Assembly: GCA_036488085.1 (NCBI GenBank)
Contig: DASXHZ010000085.1
Coordinates: 1 to 64,000 of the forward strand
Origin: DASXHZ01 sp036488085
GTDB lineage: Bacteria; Acidobacteriota; Thermoanaerobaculia; Gp7-AA8
DNA: 64,000 bases
Direction of reading: 5' to 3'
Shown in pieces: positions 61,101 through 64,000 of this stretch. The translations under genes were made by a program, and so were the position numbers. Each line of letters opens with the position of its first letter. Positions within the stretch are counted from its first letter, which is position 1. The notes beneath the pieces were generated by a model, which worked only from the letters and a program-made list of their open reading frames with translations, was not told where the DNA came from and ran no database searches.

Positions 61101-64000
61101 TCGACGCCATCGGCCCAGGTCGTGGCGGTGAACGAGTACATCACGCTCTGGACGACGACGACCGGCACGAACGTTCAAGCCCACTGGTATAAGGGAGCCG
61201 TGGGCGACACCAGTACGCCCATTGTTACCTTGGCTTTCCCCGCGACGACGGCCGACGCGGGCGACTACTGGGTCAATGTGACGGGCGACTGCGGAAACGC
61301 TGTCACAGCTACGGCGCATGTCGATGTCTGCAGCCCGCCGGTGATCACATTGCCGCCGGCGAATATTCAGATCGCGAGCGGCAGCACCAAGACGTTGTCG
61401 GTTACGGCAACCGGCACCAGTCTGACGTACTCTTGGATGCGGATCAACGCGGATGAGACCGAAACGCAGGTCGGGACATCCGCCAGCTACACGACCGATC
61501 CGATCACGGTGGCGACGCAGTATTACGTCATCGTCACGAGCCAGGGTCACTGCGCGGCGGCGAAGGCGAACGTCACCGTTTCGGTTTGCAGTCCGCCGCA
61601 GTTCACGACGGCACCGCCGCTCGTTTACGTCAATACCGGCCCGGTCAATCTGTCGGCACCGGTTGACGATCCGAATGCCACGACCACTTGGTACGCCTCC
61701 GATCCCCGCCTTGGACCGGCAACCGTCGTCACCTCGCCTGTGAATCCGACGGCGCAGACGATGTACTGGGCGCAGGCGCAGGACGGCATCTGCGTTTCGG
61801 GAGTGACGAGCGAAACCGTCGTGATCTGTACGCCGCAATTCACCAGCGTGACGCCGTCGCAGACGATCACCCAAGGCAATCCCGTCACGCTGCAGGCGAC
61901 AGCCGCGGGACCGTCGATCGCGTACAAGTGGTGGACCGGTACGACGAGCCCGACGACGCAGATCGCCGCGTCGAACAGCATTACGGTCAGTCCGACGATC
62001 GACACCAACTACTGGGCCGAGGCGCAGTGCAGTTGCCCTATCACCACTTATCCCCTCCGCCAGGAGGTCACGATCACCGTCTGCCATCCGGCCAGCATCA
62101 CCGCGGCGCCGCAGCCGGCGCAGAACGTCACCGTCGGCGACTGGGTGTTCATCAACGCCACCACCACCGGCACGAACGTGCAGGTGCACTGGTACAAGGG
62201 AGCCGTCGGCGACAAGTCGACGCCTTTCACTGTCTCGAACGGCGGCTTCTATGCGACGGCGAATGACAGCGGCACGTACTGGGTGGAAGCAGCCGGCACG
62301 TGCGGCACGGCGACGGCGTCGACAGTGGTCGATGTCTGCGTGCCCCCCGTCATCACGACGCAGCCCGTGGGGACGCAGGTCCCGAGCGGGAGCTCCGCGA
62401 CGCTCACCGTGGCGGCAAGCGGGTCGACTCTCACGTACGACTGGTACATCGTCAACGCCGACAACACGCAGACGCATGCCGGGTCCGGAACCTCATTCAA
62501 CACGGGCTCCCTGACGGCGGATACGAAGTACGTGGCACGCGTCACGAGCCGCGGGCGCTGCTACACCTCGAGCAATCAGGTGACCGTTTCGGTCTGCACG
62601 GTTCCCCAGATCACGTACGTCGCTCCCTCGCAGACAGTCGGGATGCAGCAGCCAGTCACCCTCTACGTTGCGGCCTCGGGGACGTCGATGCAGTACGAGT
62701 GGAAGAACCTCTCGACGAACCAGGTGATCGCGACGACCTATTCAACGGATGTCGCCCCAAGCGCGACGACGAGCTACTCGGTGCGCGTCTATAGCGGCGT
62801 GTGTTCGGTGACGTCGGCAACGGTGACGCTCACGGTGTGCGGTCCGACGATCACGCAACAGCCTGCGAGTAAGACAATCGCGTACGGCACGTCGACGACC
62901 CTGACGGTCGCCGCAGTCGGTGACGGGACGATCACGGCGCAGTGGTACCGCGGCGGGCAGCTCGATACCAGCTCGCCGGCGGGAACCGGTCTGACCCTGT
63001 CGGTACAGCCGGCGGTTTCAACGCAGTACTGGGTGCGCGTATCGACGCCGTGCCGGTCGGTCGACTCTGCGCCCGCTCTCGTCACGATCTCCGGCTGCAC
63101 GCAGCCGGTGATTACGGCGCAATCCGGCAACACGACGATCGCGTCCGACCAGAGCGTGACGCTTTCCGTCACGGCCCAGAACACATGGGACATGCATTAC
63201 CAGTGGTATTTGTGGGATCCCACGGCTTCTGCATGGTCGGCGATTTCCTGGGGAACCTCATCGACGTACGTGGAGAACCCGACCACCGTGTCGAACACGT
63301 ATATGGTGAGCCTCTGGAACAGTTGCGGACTCACCACAAACTCGAGTTCCATCGCCATCACGCGTACGCCGGCGTGCTATCCGGCGGCGATCACGACGCA
63401 GCCGCACAGCGTCACCTTCAACGCGGGATCGAGCGTCACCTTCAGCGTGGCGGCGAGCGGTACCAATATTCACTATCAATGGTACGCGTCGGATCCCAGC
63501 AACGGGACGTTCACCGCCCTCGCGGGGCAGTATGCGGTGACGTTGACCGTGACGCCACAATCGCAGACGGCCGCTTATTACGTGGTCGCCACGGCGAGCT
63601 GCGGGGCGTCGGCCGTCAGCAGCACCGTCACGGCGACGCGCAACTGCACGCCGCCGGCCGCCAGCAGCCAGACGCAGTCGCAGACCATCCGGAAGAACAC
63701 CTGGGTGACTCCGCAGTTCACGGCAACGGGCACGGCGACTATCAGTTACACCTGGTACGCGTCGACTACGGGCTCGAACTTCACGCAGGTGGCGACGGGC
63801 ACAGCATTCGCCGCGCAGCCGCAGGTAACGACGTACTACTACGCCGTCGCCTCGAACTCATGCGGGAGCGTGACGAGCAGCTACATCACCATTGCGGTGA
63901 CGCAGTGCGCTCCGACGATCTCGGCGCAACCCGTGTCGAAGACGATCAACTCTACGCAGAGTGTCACCCTCACCGTGGCCGCGACGAGCGACCAATTGCA
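55104..64000 (+). CDS. Giant secreted RHS/YD-repeat and Ig-like protein (3' end outside window)
   Basis: At least 2,965 codons open from ATG 55104 to the window end. Frame checks at about ten points from 57.4 to 63.5 kb agree, but I did not translate every codon. Signal peptide (TIAILFAAVTFPLLGQ), then an RHS-type region: INIFNGNVL-like start, YEYDGLGRL (about 775), YFDGLGRL (about 833), TYDNMGRI, YDYLGRL (about 951), YDGRGFL, KYDALGNI (about 1152). From about residue 1247, some 20 Ig-like modules of about 85-100 residues follow. The RHS core motif is not seen before the Ig region. Surface or secreted role is likely. Confidence 0.85.
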   Translation, partial: MRMTRFTIAILFAAVTFPLLGQQAPSVARGFDPDKVFAAGPIDSVNIFNGNVLTTIPLGETYVVSPSLSYTFRAIHNGKTWDSDTSPQFPVPTDCGVDCEGSGYQMEQELVAVPDLGANAGFGWRISFGGFISGADPRSNSEETLFEGLDGATHATYGSLHVGDPTDGPSFSYSRDGSYLRLRGTETGSSSLDTPDGLTYEFDATTAHNLTQIHDRVTDSSGNFLNRVDIQYGPKSGESGWPCDFPALSWKVTDTKNRTQFVCLANQNYDGKDRATVTDIYAAAATPSGQAHYALQQVQKTFNREGATNMSLWDPMPWTVTVPALTGITLPDGSSYGFEYYQTPEHPGNGTPGDGWDVASGTLYSTTLPTKGYYRYVYGLSQIPGPSFDCITREQWDHTHTATLATREEFDADGTSKGRTAYAVGPSYGGIADYNYTCTTEVEPEGGPWAAFEPGAAMTSTVIPPDNLSKTVHYYSVWPGYNRTIVDSPVDGFKRTEYGLPFTREVAKMRDGLFLSTETYACTDASHCDQIPFEATYVQYEVDAYEQNNFNEYNSLDHNPRLKASQTVYFGDGGKVSKVSNSDFDGLGHYRSAETSGFGSLFTRRTSVDFNPGAGSLPGTHSKPSPIEPWLLNLYTNRKVEEFRTDDPAQTVVSSTKTDVCYDMYPATGFLKRMRVYASGTTPSQSDVLAVFDNDGSGNVAAESYFGGDDPGLPSGFDTCNGSISGSKYRITHNYAFGALKSSQYDGATFKSYDADVNVTGSISASRDTALAQTTYEYDGLGRLTAVKPPGAAWTEYQYTLPSSGTDHPAVAVRQRPQGTSTSAATLTEQRFYFDGLGRLIERKSSMPGNEWATVTRTYDNMGRIQKESAPYTTNMAEYEVPAGATYTQRTYGNWIHPASSSSTVQRTDTVTLPDGTSSSITYTGASEQDKTSSVATGYDHPTDQTTKDSYDYLGRLVGVAEKNATITANYGYDIADHLSSVGMTGSEGTQSRSFHYDGRGFLTFETHPENGTTIYKKYDPRGHAEEKHTCGDVPGFNPATLTCTDSAFDLNMTFDSAERLIEVDSRNPDTSQSPWRPSKIFSFATANTSSNYSQGRLSSAIRHNYQPLLGDIVVSESFAYDIAGRMSSKTTAVSQHSGNTDSAINSFEQDFKYDALGNILQAGYPTCADPTKYCGSALGVFENTYDNGYLISVPGFVDSISYYPSGVVKQVNHANALHTVQAQDDSGMARIKSIKVENYSPCPTDVPVIEAQPAGATISGGLTATLSVSASGSSSLSYQWYDAATATPIAGATDSSYTTPALTRTAAYFVVVSAACRKLQSNTATISIASASNTCSTVTAPQTVSAAAGTPATLTAQTTGSAVHLTWYQGAKGDTSQPPIPACQDQSTCQVTEANGTQYWVMVPASPGCIESDSGTITVTWGSLCDLPPVIDSFVDANTAVTTSGSTHVLTVAPHCTDSSTQYGWTSQTLPATTDQSFTPESPSPGTARVHPTVTTTYYATVSEPDPATPGHVVTVKSGPVTVHVYSCDSVHITAQPTDQWVSFGATAHLAVDAGTGSFNYEWYQIPTVRHAPPPLSGDPSSVRLTDAPSLPSYDTHPIQIEGDDPLYFWVRVVNPNNCSVDSRVVAVYNCPRITTQPHDVTVTPAMNRAVVGVVVTGSGLRYQWYQGESGDTSNPVQYGQDPNLAINVNATTKLWLRITGPCGPVDSHSATVTMCYPPVVTTQPQPYQLATIGGAAPALTADSNLPDATYLWFEVQTADDLPRMGQQLDAGKTVTLTGLAPGVHLVKALVLTADSTLYTGCSTASNVAIIEVCAPPSIVSGVNNVTISAGHAANFIISVDQPEATVDWYLSDPAAIPTPPMYAQGLAFGPRPDHTTTYWLRADNGKCQSAATTVTVFVCTPKITGITVTPSSQPITEGTQVTLHVDAVGDATPVSAAWYTGTTAPTTLVGNGATVLVTPLADTTYWAEVSAPCPQVPYVVTSDPVTITVCHPPHITGSTPSAQVVAVNEYITLWTTTTGTNVQAHWYKGAVGDTSTPIVTLAFPATTADAGDYWVNVTGDCGNAVTATAHVDVCSPPVITLPPANIQIASGSTKTLSVTATGTSLTYSWMRINADETETQVGTSASYTTDPITVATQYYVIVTSQGHCAAAKANVTVSVCSPPQFTTAPPLVYVNTGPVNLSAPVDDPNATTTWYASDPRLGPATVVTSPVNPTAQTMYWAQAQDGICVSGVTSETVVICTPQFTSVTPSQTITQGNPVTLQATAAGPSIAYKWWTGTTSPTTQIAASNSITVSPTIDTNYWAEAQCSCPITTYPLRQEVTITVCHPASITAAPQPAQNVTVGDWVFINATTTGTNVQVHWYKGAVGDKSTPFTVSNGGFYATANDSGTYWVEAAGTCGTATASTVVDVCVPPVITTQPVGTQVPSGSSATLTVAASGSTLTYDWYIVNADNTQTHAGSGTSFNTGSLTADTKYVARVTSRGRCYTSSNQVTVSVCTVPQITYVAPSQTVGMQQPVTLYVAASGTSMQYEWKNLSTNQVIATTYSTDVAPSATTSYSVRVYSGVCSVTSATVTLTVCGPTITQQPASKTIAYGTSTTLTVAAVGDGTITAQWYRGGQLDTSSPAGTGLTLSVQPAVSTQYWVRVSTPCRSVDSAPALVTISGCTQPVITAQSGNTTIASDQSVTLSVTAQNTWDMHYQWYLWDPTASAWSAISWGTSSTYVENPTTVSNTYMVSLWNSCGLTTNSSSIAITRTPACYPAAITTQPHSVTFNAGSSVTFSVAASGTNIHYQWYASDPSNGTFTALAGQYAVTLTVTPQSQTAAYYVVATASCGASAVSSTVTATRNCTPPAASSQTQSQTIRKNTWVTPQFTATGTATISYTWYASTTGSNFTQVATGTAFAAQPQVTTYYYAVASNSCGSVTSSYITIAVTQCAPTISAQPVSKTINSTQSVTLTVAATSDQL
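58842..64000 (+). repeat. About 20 tandem Ig-like modules within the giant gene
   Basis: Modules begin with Cys-Pro-Pro/Thr and a V/I-T-x-x-P strand at about 58840, 59110, 59380, 59690, 59997, 60253, 60547, 60805, 61078, 61330, 61588, 61828, 62083, 62338, 62596, 62839, 63097, 63379, 63646 and 63906. Spacing is 240-310 bp. Each has a Y-x-W-Y core and closing Y-W-V-x-V or similar. Sequence identity between modules is moderate, so they are old repeats; the last is cut by the window end. Confidence 0.8.

Noticed and set aside
60435..62477. 680-codon open frame on the - strand inside the giant gene
   Set aside because: Arg/Asp/His-rich shadow of the Ig-like repeats; the + frame has consistent repeat structure and motifs.

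Overview
The window is a GC-rich bacterial chromosome segment with housekeeping content and no phage, plasmid or CRISPR signature. The gene families suggest a Gram-negative with an LPS-type outer membrane (Lpt transport, TonB/ExbBD) and type IV pili. GWxTD-like proteins, a VWFA-related secreted protein, a DUF1111 cytochrome and very large RHS/Ig-like proteins fit an Acidobacteriota-like lineage (for example the Thermoanaerobaculia side). That placement is inference from gene content only.

Layout. 1-3.3 kb (+): a likely autoregulated membrane-stress operon (XRE regulator, NfeD-like, flotillin, PspA) ending in a hairpin terminator. 3.3-10 kb (mostly -): a fused LptF-LptG permease; homoserine dehydrogenase and a trans-sulfuration enzyme behind a ~250-nt leader encoding a Met-containing short peptide; a NarL-type two-component pair; an ankyrin protein (+). 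10.7-28.4 kb (-): a long housekeeping series read from recJ downwards: recJ, a fused lptC/lptA-like gene, lptB, rpoN, hpf, three GWxTD-like paralogues, hprK, rapZ, EIIA(Man), HPr, EI, a cupin, a coiled-coil protein, miaB, a bifunctional nuclease, parA and parB. The PTS proteins come without any sugar permease, so they look regulatory. 28.4-30 kb: a 41-bp palindromic repeat array and a di-haem cytochrome. 30-40.5 kb (-): a pilus block (fimT, pilV, a giant pilW-like and a large pilX-like gene, a PAS histidine kinase, prepilin peptidase). 40.6-44.1 kb: selenocysteine tRNA, two membrane proteins, ExbD x2, ExbB, TonB. 44.3-47.5 kb: a VWFA-related protein, tRNA-Ala(GGC), and a small redox operon (BFD-type 2Fe-2S protein, ArsC/Spx-like protein, membrane peptide). 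47.6-55.1 kb: a metalloprotease with Ig-like modules, a thioredoxin/TPR protein, an S9 peptidase, a pseudopilin, a small secreted protein. 55.1 kb to the end: one open frame of at least 2,965 codons (YD/RHS region, then about 20 Ig-like modules), cut by the window edge.

Main discovery. The window holds a selenocysteine tRNA (anticodon UCA) and two genes with an in-frame TGA exactly at the first catalytic position of a thioredoxin-fold motif: a periplasmic thioredoxin/TPR protein (W-U-H-T-C) and an ArsC/Spx-family protein (S-U-T-S-C). Each TGA is followed by potential hairpins at a distance suited to bacterial SECIS elements. A routine gene caller would split the first and truncate the second. 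Other notable points are intergenic inverted repeats built from locus-specific tandem heptamers, a candidate methionine attenuation leader, two Lpt fusions and oversized minor pseudopilins.
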